A stretch of 64,000 nucleotides of DNA from SpSt-333 sp964371615 (lineage in GTDB: Bacteria; Bacteroidota; Ignavibacteria; UBA10030; UBA8401). Position 1 is the first letter of the stretch, and every line of letters begins with the position of its first letter. This document shows positions 8,380 to 16,553 of the stretch, piece after piece. Position numbers and translations under genes: made by a program. The stretch covers positions 744,001-808,000 of the forward strand of contig CAYJMS010000002.1 in the NCBI GenBank assembly GCA_964371615.1, in the 5' to 3' direction. The notes beneath the pieces were generated by a model. It was not told the origin of the DNA and did no database searches. It worked only from the letters and a program-made list of their open reading frames with translations.

Positions 8380-9042
8380 GTGAACCTTCCGCAGTCATAC
8401 CATCATCAGCGCGTGCGTTCTTTCATTCAATTTCATTCCATCGTGTTTGTGGCGATCCTTCTTCTGTCGGCAGGATGTGAAGACACGCTGCCGGTATATC
8501 AGGTACCGGGGGGGACTTTTGCCGCAACGTTCACACGCAACGAAGTCGATACATTGCAGTTTTCCGAACCGAGAGACGGCAGCGGCGGCGCTGTTGCAAC
8601 GTACATCCCTTATTACGTCACTTTTTCGGTTACGAATATCTACGAAGAGACATTTCAGTACGAAATAGCACCCATAGGGATTTTGGAAATCTGGATTCCG
8701 TTTTCACGCACCGCATCCAGTTCGATCAATTTTACCGATGCGGAACTTCAACCCACGGCGGCATACAACTCCGCGACCAGGATGTTGACATTAAATCCCG
8801 GTGCATCGATTTATTTTAGGGTCCGCATCGATCCGAAACTGGCAAGCGGCTTTTATCTGCACAAGTATGCCAGCGAGCAAACCTCTACCGTGCATGCATC
8901 GTCATATTATATTGAGCGGATCTACAATCCGTTGACGATCACCGCCCGGTTCAGCGTGCAGTTGGCCCCCGATCTGCCGGCCGTGACAACGGATGCGGCA
9001 ATTCCCGTACAATTAAAGGGGCGGTTTCCGTTCTCGCCATGA
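8380..9042 (+). CDS. Lipoprotein of the LPEY/YEETIQ family, paralogue 4
   Basis: I choose GTG at 8380 (GGAG four bases upstream); a TTG at 8305 would add 25 residues. The 220-residue product has a signal with lipobox LSAGC, then EDTLPVY. Shared blocks are NIYEETFQ, EIWIPFSR, LNPGASIYFRVRIDPKLASGFYLHKY and NPLTITARFSVQL. It is followed after 31 bases by the TonB-dependent receptor, which suggests these lipoproteins act together with it at the outer membrane. Confidence 0.72.
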   Translation: MNLPQSYHHQRVRSFIQFHSIVFVAILLLSAGCEDTLPVYQVPGGTFAATFTRNEVDTLQFSEPRDGSGGAVATYIPYYVTFSVTNIYEETFQYEIAPIGILEIWIPFSRTASSSINFTDAELQPTAAYNSATRMLTLNPGASIYFRVRIDPKLASGFYLHKYASEQTSTVHASSYYIERIYNPLTITARFSVQLAPDLPAVTTDAAIPVQLKGRFPFSP

Positions 9043-9073
9043 CATTCTCCCTACCATCCGCAACGAGCAACCA

Positions 9074-11620
9074 ATGAGCGTATCGACAAAACAGACGATC
9101 CGAATGCAGGCAGTCGTTCTGCTTATGGTCATAAGTGTGCTGACGCAGTTCTCTGCGGCAAGCACGTTCGGCATTCTTGAAGGTATTGTACGGGATAAAG
9201 AGAACGACCAGCCCATCCCCGGCGCAACGATTCTCCTGGTGCAAACGCAACAGGGACGTATTACCGATACCGACGGACGTTTCGTCATATACAACGTTCC
9301 GGCGGGAAAATATACCGTACGAATTCAATTGATCGGATACCGAACCGTAGTATACGAAAACGTTGAAATCACCGCCAATCTCCGGACCCGATTGAAAGTG
9401 GATATGGAACAATCCGCCGTCGAACTTTCCGAAATTATCGTGCGGGCAGAACGGCCGTTGATTCAAAAAGATGTGATCGGCACGACGCATACGGTAACGG
9501 CGCTTGAATTTAAAACGCTCCCGATTACCAGTCCGCAGGATATACTCGCATTTAAACCGGGTACGACGTTGGAGGGAAATGTCCGCGGCGGAAAAACTTC
9601 CGAAGTCGTCTATTTCATCGACGGACTCCCCGCACAGGATGTGATGCAGGGAACATTCGGCGCCGATATTCCGACCAGTTCCGTCGTGGAATTATCGTTC
9701 CAGACCGGCGGCTTTGAAGCGGAATACGGCAACGCACAATCCGGCATCGTCAATATTGTGACAAAGTCCGGCACGAACGAATCCAGCGCAATGGCGCGGC
9801 TGCTGAAAGACGATTGGGCCGGCGGCACGGAACACAATCGCGAAACCGAAGCGGAGATCGCCTTGAGCGGGCCGATCATTAAGGATAAGCTCTTCTATTT
9901 CTTCTCCAGCACGTATAACCGGAACGGTACCCGCTGGTGGCTCGATTTCGAGAAGTTCTATTCCCTGCCGATGGCAAGTACGGCAAGCGGATTCGGAAAA
10001 CTCGATTATCTGATCAATCCGTCCATGAAACTGAGCGGACAAGTGTTATACTCGTTCAAGGATTGGAGGGATTACGAATTCAGCTGGCGGTTTAATCTGG
10101 ACGGACTTCCGCTGCAACGCCGGCAGGTCTTTCGCCTCTCCGCCAATTTTACGCATACAATCTCAGAGAAGACCTACTACGATGTCCGCGTGAGCGTGTA
10201 TCAGAATCATTTCCGTATCGGACCGGATGACCGACCGGCTTTCGATCCGGGAAAAATTTTCGAATACGATCTGTTCCTTCAGTATATCACCGGCGGCGAA
10301 CGGATGCTCTGGAGCAATTCCATCCAACGGACCTATACAGTCCGGTCTGACATTACGACGCAGATCATCGATAATACGACGCTGAAGACCGGCGGTGAGT
10401 TCAACTATTACGAACTGGACAATGCCCTGGAGAAATTCGAGCCGCAGAAGACGTACTTCGGCAAACCGTTGGTACTGGAAAAACCGTTGAACTACAGCAC
10501 GGCATTCCGGTACTTTCCGAAATCTGGCAGCGGATTTGTGCAGGGAAAATACGAGGTGGATAATGCCACCGTCAGTCTCGGATTGCGGTACGACTTCCTG
10601 AATCCGACGGCAAAACGGCCCGCGTACGAATTTGTGCCGATCCGACCGAACGAGTTCCGTCTGCGTCTGAACCGCATGGTCCCGTCCCGTATTAAACATC
10701 AGATCAGTCCGAGATTCGGCGTCTCCGTTCCGTATCGCGAGGACGGATTCGTCTATGTCAATTACGGGTATTATTTCCAATATCCATTATTCACCTATCT
10801 CTTTTCCGGACTGGATGTTGTCACCGCATCGCGCGGCGCCAGTGCGCTGCTGGGAAATCCGAACCTCGAACCGGAACGGACGAAAGCGTGGGAAATCAGC
10901 ATTAAACAAGTGGTGAAAGAGAATGTCGTCTTCTCCGCAACGTACTTCCGCAAGGAGAGCTCGAACCTGATCGACGCCAAAACGTTCGTTGCATCGGACA
11001 GCAAATTTGCGGGCGATTACGGTTTCGCGGAGATGGTCAACAATCCCTACGCCGAATCACGGGGCCTGGAATTGGTTCTTTCCCGCAGCAAAGGTTCGAT
11101 TCTGACAGGAAGTATTTCCTATTCATTTATGGAGGCGATGGGAATCAGCGAAAATGCGACGCAAGGATTGAATTTCCGGCAATGGGGATTCACCCCGATC
11201 AACACAATGTTTTATCTGAGCTGGGACCAGCGGCATACGCTGAAAGTAAACGCGATTCTCCAGCTGCCGTTCGGCATACAGGCCAATACATTCCTTCATT
11301 CGTTCACCGGCCGGCCGTATACATATTATCCCTCGCGCGACGGATTCAATCCTACAAATCCGGAACAGGTGTTCGTTCCGAACAACGAGCGTATGTCCGG
11401 GTACACCAATCTTGACGTAAAATTCACCAAAGTCTTCTCGCTGGATTTTGCCAGCTCCACCGACGTGACTTTCTTTGTCGATGTGCGTAATGCACTGGAT
11501 AAGCGGAATATTAAATGGATGGATTCGTCCGGTAAGATCGGCGGAGAATTGGAAGATCCGGGAGGATATCACATCGGCCGCAGAACGCGCACCGGCGTGA
11601 TGGTGGAAGTGGGATTGTGA
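9074..11620 (+). CDS. TonB-dependent receptor with carboxypeptidase-like regulatory domain
   Basis: An 848-residue outer-membrane receptor. After a signal peptide (ends about residue 30) comes a CarboxypepD_reg-like domain (GILEGIVRDKENDQPIPGA, then DGRFVIYNVPAGKYTVRI, about 33-115), a plug domain (about 125-235, with VVYFIDGLPAQDV and YGNAQSGIVNIVTKSGTN) and a 22-strand-type barrel. It resembles SusC/CirA-type importers that use TonB energy to take up large substrates, but no SusD-type partner with TPR helices is present; the four upstream lipoproteins are the only candidate partners. Substrate unknown. Confidence 0.9.
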   Translation: MSVSTKQTIRMQAVVLLMVISVLTQFSAASTFGILEGIVRDKENDQPIPGATILLVQTQQGRITDTDGRFVIYNVPAGKYTVRIQLIGYRTVVYENVEITANLRTRLKVDMEQSAVELSEIIVRAERPLIQKDVIGTTHTVTALEFKTLPITSPQDILAFKPGTTLEGNVRGGKTSEVVYFIDGLPAQDVMQGTFGADIPTSSVVELSFQTGGFEAEYGNAQSGIVNIVTKSGTNESSAMARLLKDDWAGGTEHNRETEAEIALSGPIIKDKLFYFFSSTYNRNGTRWWLDFEKFYSLPMASTASGFGKLDYLINPSMKLSGQVLYSFKDWRDYEFSWRFNLDGLPLQRRQVFRLSANFTHTISEKTYYDVRVSVYQNHFRIGPDDRPAFDPGKIFEYDLFLQYITGGERMLWSNSIQRTYTVRSDITTQIIDNTTLKTGGEFNYYELDNALEKFEPQKTYFGKPLVLEKPLNYSTAFRYFPKSGSGFVQGKYEVDNATVSLGLRYDFLNPTAKRPAYEFVPIRPNEFRLRLNRMVPSRIKHQISPRFGVSVPYREDGFVYVNYGYYFQYPLFTYLFSGLDVVTASRGASALLGNPNLEPERTKAWEISIKQVVKENVVFSATYFRKESSNLIDAKTFVASDSKFAGDYGFAEMVNNPYAESRGLELVLSRSKGSILTGSISYSFMEAMGISENATQGLNFRQWGFTPINTMFYLSWDQRHTLKVNAILQLPFGIQANTFLHSFTGRPYTYYPSRDGFNPTNPEQVFVPNNERMSGYTNLDVKFTKVFSLDFASSTDVTFFVDVRNALDKRNIKWMDSSGKIGGELEDPGGYHIGRRTRTGVMVEVGL

Positions 11621-11630
11621 TGCTTGAATA

Positions 11631-11661
11631 CCGATCCGAACGCTGTCAGCGTTCGGATCGG
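11631..11661. repeat. Perfect 14-bp hairpin after the TonB receptor gene
   Basis: CCGATCCGAACGCT pairs with AGCGTTCGGATCGG around a GTC loop, 11 bases after the receptor stop. No T-tract follows, so it is more likely an RNA 3' end stabiliser or part of a two-hairpin terminator region. Confidence 0.6.
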
Positions 11662-11707
11662 TGATAATTAAATCCTTAAAGAATTCTCATTCATAATAAT
11701 CTCTATG

Positions 11708-11744
11708 ACCCATCCGATTGCTAAAAGCAATCGGATGGGTTTTT
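11708..11744 (+). terminator. Rho-independent terminator
   Basis: ACCCATCCGATTGCT and AGCAATCGGATGGGT form a perfect 15-bp stem with an AAA loop, followed by a run of Ts on the plus strand. It ends the lipoprotein/TonB transcript and lies between convergent genes. Confidence 0.8.
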
Positions 11745-11778
11745 GACGTGCTGCTGAACGCAATCGGATAGGTCGTAC

Positions 11779-12468
11779 CTAAATCCTTATCTTATTCTCA
11801 TTCATGATGATCTCGATTAATTCCGAGATATCATTCACTTCATAGTCTGCATTCGACTCTTTGGTCCCGAAGGTATCGCCGTACCGGGCAAACACCGTCT
11901 TCATTCCCACTTTTGCCGCACCGACCACATCCCGTTCCGCCCAGTCGCCGATCATAAGCGATTCGGCGGGATCGACATGAAGTAACTTCAATATCTTTTT
12001 AAAGGGAGCAGGATCCGGCTTGCGCATGCCGGTGTCTTCAAAGGTCACGATGTGATCGAATATGTGGTGCAGGTTCAGATAGGCCAATCGCAGCCATGCT
12101 TCGCGCGCGGGTGCGTCCGAAACAACGCCGAGGCGCATTCCCATTTTCGCCAATTCCATCAATGTTTTATAGACATGCGGATACGGCACCAATGCCGCCT
12201 CCCGTGCCCGGCGATATGCCACAATTCCGGCGGAAAGAATTTTATAATCCAGTTTCTTAAACTCATCATACAGCAGCTGATCGAAGACATTCTGAAATTC
12301 AATCCCGCGTTCTTTGTAAATCGCATCGATCCGGACCTGGATTTCTTCCCGCGTTAATTTCAATCCGGCATCGATCATGGCGCTGATCGCCCCTTCAATC
12401 GCCTGGCGTTTCATCGCCATAAAGTCGATGAGCGTATTGTCGAGATCGAACACGACTGCTTTAATCAT
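11779..12468 (-). CDS. HAD superfamily hydrolase (subfamily IA)
   Basis: 229 residues from MIKAVVFDLDNTLIDF, 7 bases after aroQ stops; an upstream ATG would overlap aroQ and lacks support. HAD motifs: DLDNT (nucleophile and acid Asp), SDAPA (motif II Ser), a motif III Lys in the KPDPAPF segment, and GDWAERD (motif IV). The cap is alpha-helical. It is a probable phosphatase acting on a small phosphorylated metabolite; the substrate cannot be told. It is last in a minus-strand run with aroQ. Part of its 3' end is repeated at 11669-11708. Confidence 0.85.
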   Translation of the reverse strand: MIKAVVFDLDNTLIDFMAMKRQAIEGAISAMIDAGLKLTREEIQVRIDAIYKERGIEFQNVFDQLLYDEFKKLDYKILSAGIVAYRRAREAALVPYPHVYKTLMELAKMGMRLGVVSDAPAREAWLRLAYLNLHHIFDHIVTFEDTGMRKPDPAPFKKILKLLHVDPAESLMIGDWAERDVVGAAKVGMKTVFARYGDTFGTKESNADYEVNDISELIEIIMNENKIRI

Positions 12469-12475
12469 GGCGTGC

Positions 12476-12910
12476 TTATTTTTTGTTGAGATGATTCTGA
12501 ACAAGTTCTACGGCAAGGGAATATCCCGTCGAGCCGAATCCCGAAAATTGCGCGACGCACACCGGCGCCGTCACCGAGTTTTTCCTGAATTCTTCGCGCA
12601 TGTGGATGTTGGAGATATGCACTTCCACTGCCGGTATGCCGAGCATCGAAATGGCATCTCGTATGGCATACGAATAGTGAGTAAATGCTCCGCCGTTGAT
12701 CACAATGCCGTCGAAGTTTTTTCCGATGGTGGATTGGAGCGCATCGACAATCGCCCCCTCGTGGTTCGACTGAAAAAAAGTGAATGTCACCGCGGGGAAG
12801 CGCTCCGACAGTTCAGTATTGATATCCTGCAGCGTCTGCGAACCGTAGATGTGCGGTTCCCGCATGCCGAGCAGGTTCAGGTTCGGTCCATTGATTACGA
12901 GCAGGTTCAT
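12476..12910 (-). CDS. aroQ: 3-dehydroquinate dehydratase, type II
   Basis: Converts 3-dehydroquinate to 3-dehydroshikimate in the shikimate pathway. The 144 residues match the family length, with GPNLNLLGMREPHIYG (active-site Arg and Tyr), FQSNHEG, INGGAFTHYSYAIRDA (usually NPGA/NPAA; here NGGA), and VEVHISNIHMREEFRKNS (catalytic His). Its ATG overlaps the stop of the preceding gene by 4 bases (ATGA), so translation is coupled. Confidence 0.95.
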   Translation of the reverse strand: MNLLVINGPNLNLLGMREPHIYGSQTLQDINTELSERFPAVTFTFFQSNHEGAIVDALQSTIGKNFDGIVINGGAFTHYSYAIRDAISMLGIPAVEVHISNIHMREEFRKNSVTAPVCVAQFSGFGSTGYSLAVELVQNHLNKK

Positions 12911-13377
12911 GATGTCTGCCCCGGTGCGGCCTGAGTGTCGTCCTCGGCAATGTTTTCCGTTTCAGCGGTCGTTTCGGTATCAGTGAGCGGATCGCTACCG
13001 GCCGCAGGTTCTGTCCCGACAACAGATGCTGTTTCGATGTCTTTATTGTCTTCTGCCGGCGGTAATTGTTCTTCCGCACCGTTCTCTTTTTTTCGAATAA
13101 CGTTCTTGGACGCAAGCGATGCGGCACGGACAATCTCATCCTCGACATACGTGCGGACAATCGGTTTCATATAGATATCGTCGATACCGAAATCCCCCAG
13201 CGCCTGGGCTATAACGGAACATTTTTTGATCGGCGCCAGCTTTTTGTTGACGACAATAATGTTTTCGTCGCGCAGAATGCAGTATCCGCCGTCAAAATCC
13301 CCTTTTTCATAACGGATGCGGAGGCCCATATCCTGCGCCGCTTGTTCGATCTCGAGTAAAAGTTCTTCTTCTTTCAT
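12907..13377 (-). CDS. Conserved small protein with acidic tail, unknown function
   Basis: 156 residues. The first 90 form a mixed alpha/beta domain (MKEEELLLEIEQAAQDMG, then GGYCILRDENIIVVNKK and CSVIAQALGDFGIDDIYMKP); the last 55 are low-complexity, acidic and Thr/Ala-rich, so probably disordered. It overlaps aroQ and the upstream membrane-protein gene by 4 bases each, placing it in a tightly coupled operon. No family recognised; the link to the shikimate pathway is positional only. Confidence 0.7.
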   Translation of the reverse strand: MKEEELLLEIEQAAQDMGLRIRYEKGDFDGGYCILRDENIIVVNKKLAPIKKCSVIAQALGDFGIDDIYMKPIVRTYVEDEIVRAASLASKNVIRKKENGAEEQLPPAEDNKDIETASVVGTEPAAGSDPLTDTETTAETENIAEDDTQAAPGQTS

Positions 13378-13889
13378 TGTTGATGCTGTCGTTGTAAAGG
13401 CTTAAAGATGATAATAAATGGTATCGTAAGGTAACATATTTGGGCTATGAATGGCAATCCCGCCAGCGCCGTCACGCGTGCGATGAACGCTTTTCGGAAT
13501 TCCTCCATCGGCCACTCCCCCCAGTATTGCAGGCCGACAATCTTCCAGTCCAGCCACAAGCAGTACGATTCCACCGGAATAAAAATAAGAAATAACACCG
13601 CGCTCATCATCAGCCAGCCGTCGTTCTTCAGCGACCGTCGCGTTGTCTTCAAAAAACCGATTGCGGAGATAACGGCAATCGGATAGGCGGCAAAGGAATA
13701 GAGCGAATGTTTCGCAATCTCAGCATATGCAGATCGCTCCTGACCCGGATCCAGATTCTCAACAAACGTCAACGTTCCGAATTCCAGCAGCGTGCCGGTC
13801 GCAACATTGACCATCACGGTATTCCAGCCCCATACGACAACGCTCAGGCAAAAGAAAAATAAAAATATTCTGGTTAACGGTTTTTCCAT
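13374..13889 (-). CDS. Four-helix integral membrane protein, unknown function
   Basis: 171 residues from MEKPLTRIFLFFF (a start at 13964 would add 25 non-hydrophobic residues). Four probable membrane segments: LFFFCLSVVVWGW, SLYSFAAYPIAVISAIGF, WLMMSAVLFLIFIPV and LPFIAQICYLTIPFIIIF. A loop with an acidic patch (FVENLDPGQERSAYAEIAKH) follows the first helix. Overlaps the next gene by 4 bases. I recognise no family. Confidence 0.65.
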   Translation of the reverse strand: MEKPLTRIFLFFFCLSVVVWGWNTVMVNVATGTLLEFGTLTFVENLDPGQERSAYAEIAKHSLYSFAAYPIAVISAIGFLKTTRRSLKNDGWLMMSAVLFLIFIPVESYCLWLDWKIVGLQYWGEWPMEEFRKAFIARVTALAGLPFIAQICYLTIPFIIIFKPLQRQHQQ

Positions 13890-13953
13890 TGAGGGAAAGA
13901 TACTAAGAACTGGCACTGTTTTCAAATTGAAAGCGGATTGGTACACATTTGCA

Positions 13954-14997
13954 TCATCGAACAATCACTTTTCGTATCCGGTGCTTCGGCTGTATCAATT
14001 CCTTCCCGGAGATGATCGTCCCAAGAGAAAGACGCTCAGCGCGGACTTCGATAATCTGAATTTCACCGATTTTTTTGTCCGTCGATCCAAGCGACTCGCC
14101 GGTCTTCGGATCCGTGATCGCCGCTCCGGGAATATAGACCGGCAGAATGTCTCCCACCGCTATCCCGTCGGACGATCCGATATTGATGAAGACATCATTC
14201 CCGTCCACAATAACGATTTCGCCGTTGACGAGCCTTCTTTTTAAAACGATCTCCGTATCCGCACCGGCGGTATCGACCACAATATCCGACGACAGAACGA
14301 CCGATTTGCTCACCAGCGTCGGGATTGCCCGTTCGAGTTTCGTGCCGAGATCCTCCGCACATCTCAGCAATGCTTCGCCAAGAATCGTCCTGTTGAACTG
14401 CTCGCTGCCGAACGACAGCTCGTCCAGCGAAAAGAATTCGCTCGTTCGGTCGGTTTGCTTCCCGAACAATGTAATGCCAAGTCCTCTGTCCTTCACCGTC
14501 CCTTCCGCCTCTCCTTCATAGATAATCGGTTGTGCGCCTTCCCTGCCGCCGTGCGCCCCGTCGTACAGAACAACGTTGATTTTCACGGTGGAAGAGAATG
14601 CTTCGTATCCTGCCAGTTGCACTTCCGAGACCATAAAGCGGGAGATGGAGAATTCTTCGATCGTTCCGATCACGACAAACCGTGTCCGAAAGTGTTCGGC
14701 GTACCGACCGGCAAGAAAAATCTCGTGCACGCGCTGCGAATCAATGCCATTCTCCGCCGCAAAATTCCATACCGAGACGGGATTGATGACGCCGACATGG
14801 AATCGTTCCTTCATATACACGGAAAGAAACCTCGGGACATCGATCGGCACATTCCACTTCCCCCTAAAACCGGAATTATCCTTGAATGGCGCAATGGCCA
14901 GCAGCGTATCCGTGGTAAAAAAGACAGGATTCGGCTGCGCAATGATCGAAGCCGGAATCAGGATCAAAAATAGCAGCACAACTAGAACCCATCTCAA
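13954..14997 (-). CDS. Secreted protein, CsgG-like N-terminal and FlgT-C-like C-terminal region
   Basis: I place the start at TTG 14997, giving the signal sequence RWVLVVLLFLILIPASIIAQ; longer frames only read through a mobile element. The first 200 residues resemble the CsgG/TolB-N fold (LLAIAPFKDNSG, RFVVIGTIEEFSI). The last 95 residues (INIGSSDGIAVGDILPVY, DPKTGESLGS, IGEIQIIEV) resemble the C-terminal domain of flagellar FlgT. It is likely a periplasmic or outer-membrane-associated assembly factor; the assignment is by pattern only. It follows namZ across the MITE. Confidence 0.6.
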   Translation of the reverse strand: MRWVLVVLLFLILIPASIIAQPNPVFFTTDTLLAIAPFKDNSGFRGKWNVPIDVPRFLSVYMKERFHVGVINPVSVWNFAAENGIDSQRVHEIFLAGRYAEHFRTRFVVIGTIEEFSISRFMVSEVQLAGYEAFSSTVKINVVLYDGAHGGREGAQPIIYEGEAEGTVKDRGLGITLFGKQTDRTSEFFSLDELSFGSEQFNRTILGEALLRCAEDLGTKLERAIPTLVSKSVVLSSDIVVDTAGADTEIVLKRRLVNGEIVIVDGNDVFINIGSSDGIAVGDILPVYIPGAAITDPKTGESLGSTDKKIGEIQIIEVRAERLSLGTIISGKELIQPKHRIRKVIVR

Positions 14998-15135
14998 AAA
15001 TGTTCCATCAATGTCATGCCGAGCGCCCGCCTGAACGACATTGTCGGGCAGGGAGTCGAGACATGATTCTTTATGAATTGTCACACTTCGACTTCGCTCA
15101 GTGTGACAATTTTTCATTTTTGAAACCACTTCTAG
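14982..15135. mobile_element. MITE-like palindromic element, copy 2
   Basis: 154 bp bounded by inverted repeats CTAGAACCCATCTCAAAAAT (left) and ATTTTTGAAACCACTTCTAG (right), 16 of 21 end bases matching. Internal ATGTCATGCCGAGCG and the TGTCACACT...AGTGTGACA palindrome match copy 1 at 5904. It lies between the namZ stop (15143) and the CsgG-like gene and overlaps that gene's probable start. Confidence 0.65.
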
Positions 15136-15142
15136 AAATTTC

Positions 15143-16372
15143 TTACTCATACAATAAATATTTCTTCCGCATCTTCATGAATTCCGAAATCTCCTTTTCC
15201 CACGAGGCAATAATGGACGATGCCGTAACGCCGGAGGTCAGTTTTTTTCGCACATCGTCTGTCCCCATCACTTTATCGAACATTGCATTCCGGCTCGAGT
15301 CGGCAAGCAGAAACGGATTCTTGTCCGGATAGAGCGATATCAGTGCTTCGATGATGTACAGATTAATGTCGGTCAGGTTCACGCTCTTGTGATCCGTTAT
15401 ATGGATCTGTACGCCGCTGAGTTGCTTTCCTTGCTGGTCTCCGTAATATGGTTTGTACGACAAGGGACGGAAATAGACTCCCGGAAGACGCTTGGAATTT
15501 AAAGTCGCCGCCAATTGACGGTTGTCGATCCATTCCGCACCGATCAGTTGGAATGGCATCGTATATCCCACGCCGATGTTGACGGTCTGCAATTCGCCGA
15601 TGATACCGCTCGCGGAATAGTACACGGCATTCAATCCGTTCGGGACATGCGGCGACGTCGGCACCCACGGCAGGCCGGTCTCTTCCCATGTCATGGAGCG
15701 CTTCCAGTTTTTCATCTTCACCACGGTTAACGCGCATTTCTTTCCTCCCGCGAGCCATCCTTCTTCATTCAGCATTGTCGCAAATTCACCGCAGGTCATG
15801 CCGTACACGTACGGAATCGGATACTGTCCGACAAATGAACGGAATTTCATGTCGAGAATATTTCCCTCCACACGGAGTCCGTTGAGCGGATTCGGTCGAT
15901 CGAGCACGACGAACTCAATATTATTTTCCGCCGCCGCTTCCATGGCATAGGCCATCGTATTGATGTAGGTATAGGATCGTGAACCGACGTCCTGAATATC
16001 GTAGACGAGCACATCGATCCCTTTCAACATCTCCGGCGTCGGTTTGCGTGTCTTTCCGTAGAGCGAATGGACCGGAATTCCTGTGACCGGATCGATATGC
16101 GACTCGATCTTTGCACCCGCAGTGACATCGCCGCGGACGCCGTGTTCCGGTCCGTACAGTCCCGCCAGAGTGATATTTTTTGCGGAAGCAAGGATATCGA
16201 CGGTGGATGAGAAATTATATGAAATTCCGGTCGGATTGGTAATCAGTCCGACGCGCTTCCCCTCCAATTGTTTGAAAGCGGAACCGGCCAGCACATCAAT
16301 TCCGGTCATCACCGTTTGTGCCGGAAGCAGTCCGGCGATGCAGACCGTAAGGAGAATATTCAGTATTTTCAT
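15143..16372 (-). CDS. namZ: NamZ-type exo-beta-N-acetylmuramidase (DUF1343 family)
   Basis: 409 residues from MKILNILLTVCIAGLLPAQ, a signal peptide; an AGGA lies about 12 bases upstream, and the frame further upstream is not protein-like. DUF1343 hallmarks are GLITNPTGI, GLYGPEHGVRGD, IDVLVYDIQDVGSRSYTYI, VVLDRPNPLNG and GMTCGEFA. The family founder removes terminal MurNAc from peptidoglycan fragments, so this enzyme likely serves cell wall recycling in the periplasm or outside the cell. The C-terminal part is a helical domain rich in Lys. Confidence 0.88.
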   Translation of the reverse strand: MKILNILLTVCIAGLLPAQTVMTGIDVLAGSAFKQLEGKRVGLITNPTGISYNFSSTVDILASAKNITLAGLYGPEHGVRGDVTAGAKIESHIDPVTGIPVHSLYGKTRKPTPEMLKGIDVLVYDIQDVGSRSYTYINTMAYAMEAAAENNIEFVVLDRPNPLNGLRVEGNILDMKFRSFVGQYPIPYVYGMTCGEFATMLNEEGWLAGGKKCALTVVKMKNWKRSMTWEETGLPWVPTSPHVPNGLNAVYYSASGIIGELQTVNIGVGYTMPFQLIGAEWIDNRQLAATLNSKRLPGVYFRPLSYKPYYGDQQGKQLSGVQIHITDHKSVNLTDINLYIIEALISLYPDKNPFLLADSSRNAMFDKVMGTDDVRKKLTSGVTASSIIASWEKEISEFMKMRKKYLLYE

Positions 16373-16553
16373 GTTGGTGTTTTCCTGTGAGTGTTCGTTA
16401 CAAATCGAGATACGGCAGCCTGCCGAATCCGTCGAACGAATGATTGCATGAAAGGTAGGAAAAATTGAGGCTGGTATAAAGCGAAAAGAATACTGGGCAA
16501 TCCGGAAAAGCGGATAACATTCTCCGGGTGGTTGTACGGACGGTTCGACGGCG

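Noticed and set aside
13954..15150. N-terminal extension of the CsgG-like protein to an ATG at 15150
   Set aside because: The extra 51 residues translate the MITE-like element (a CHTERSRSVT-type peptide common to such repeats) rather than protein.
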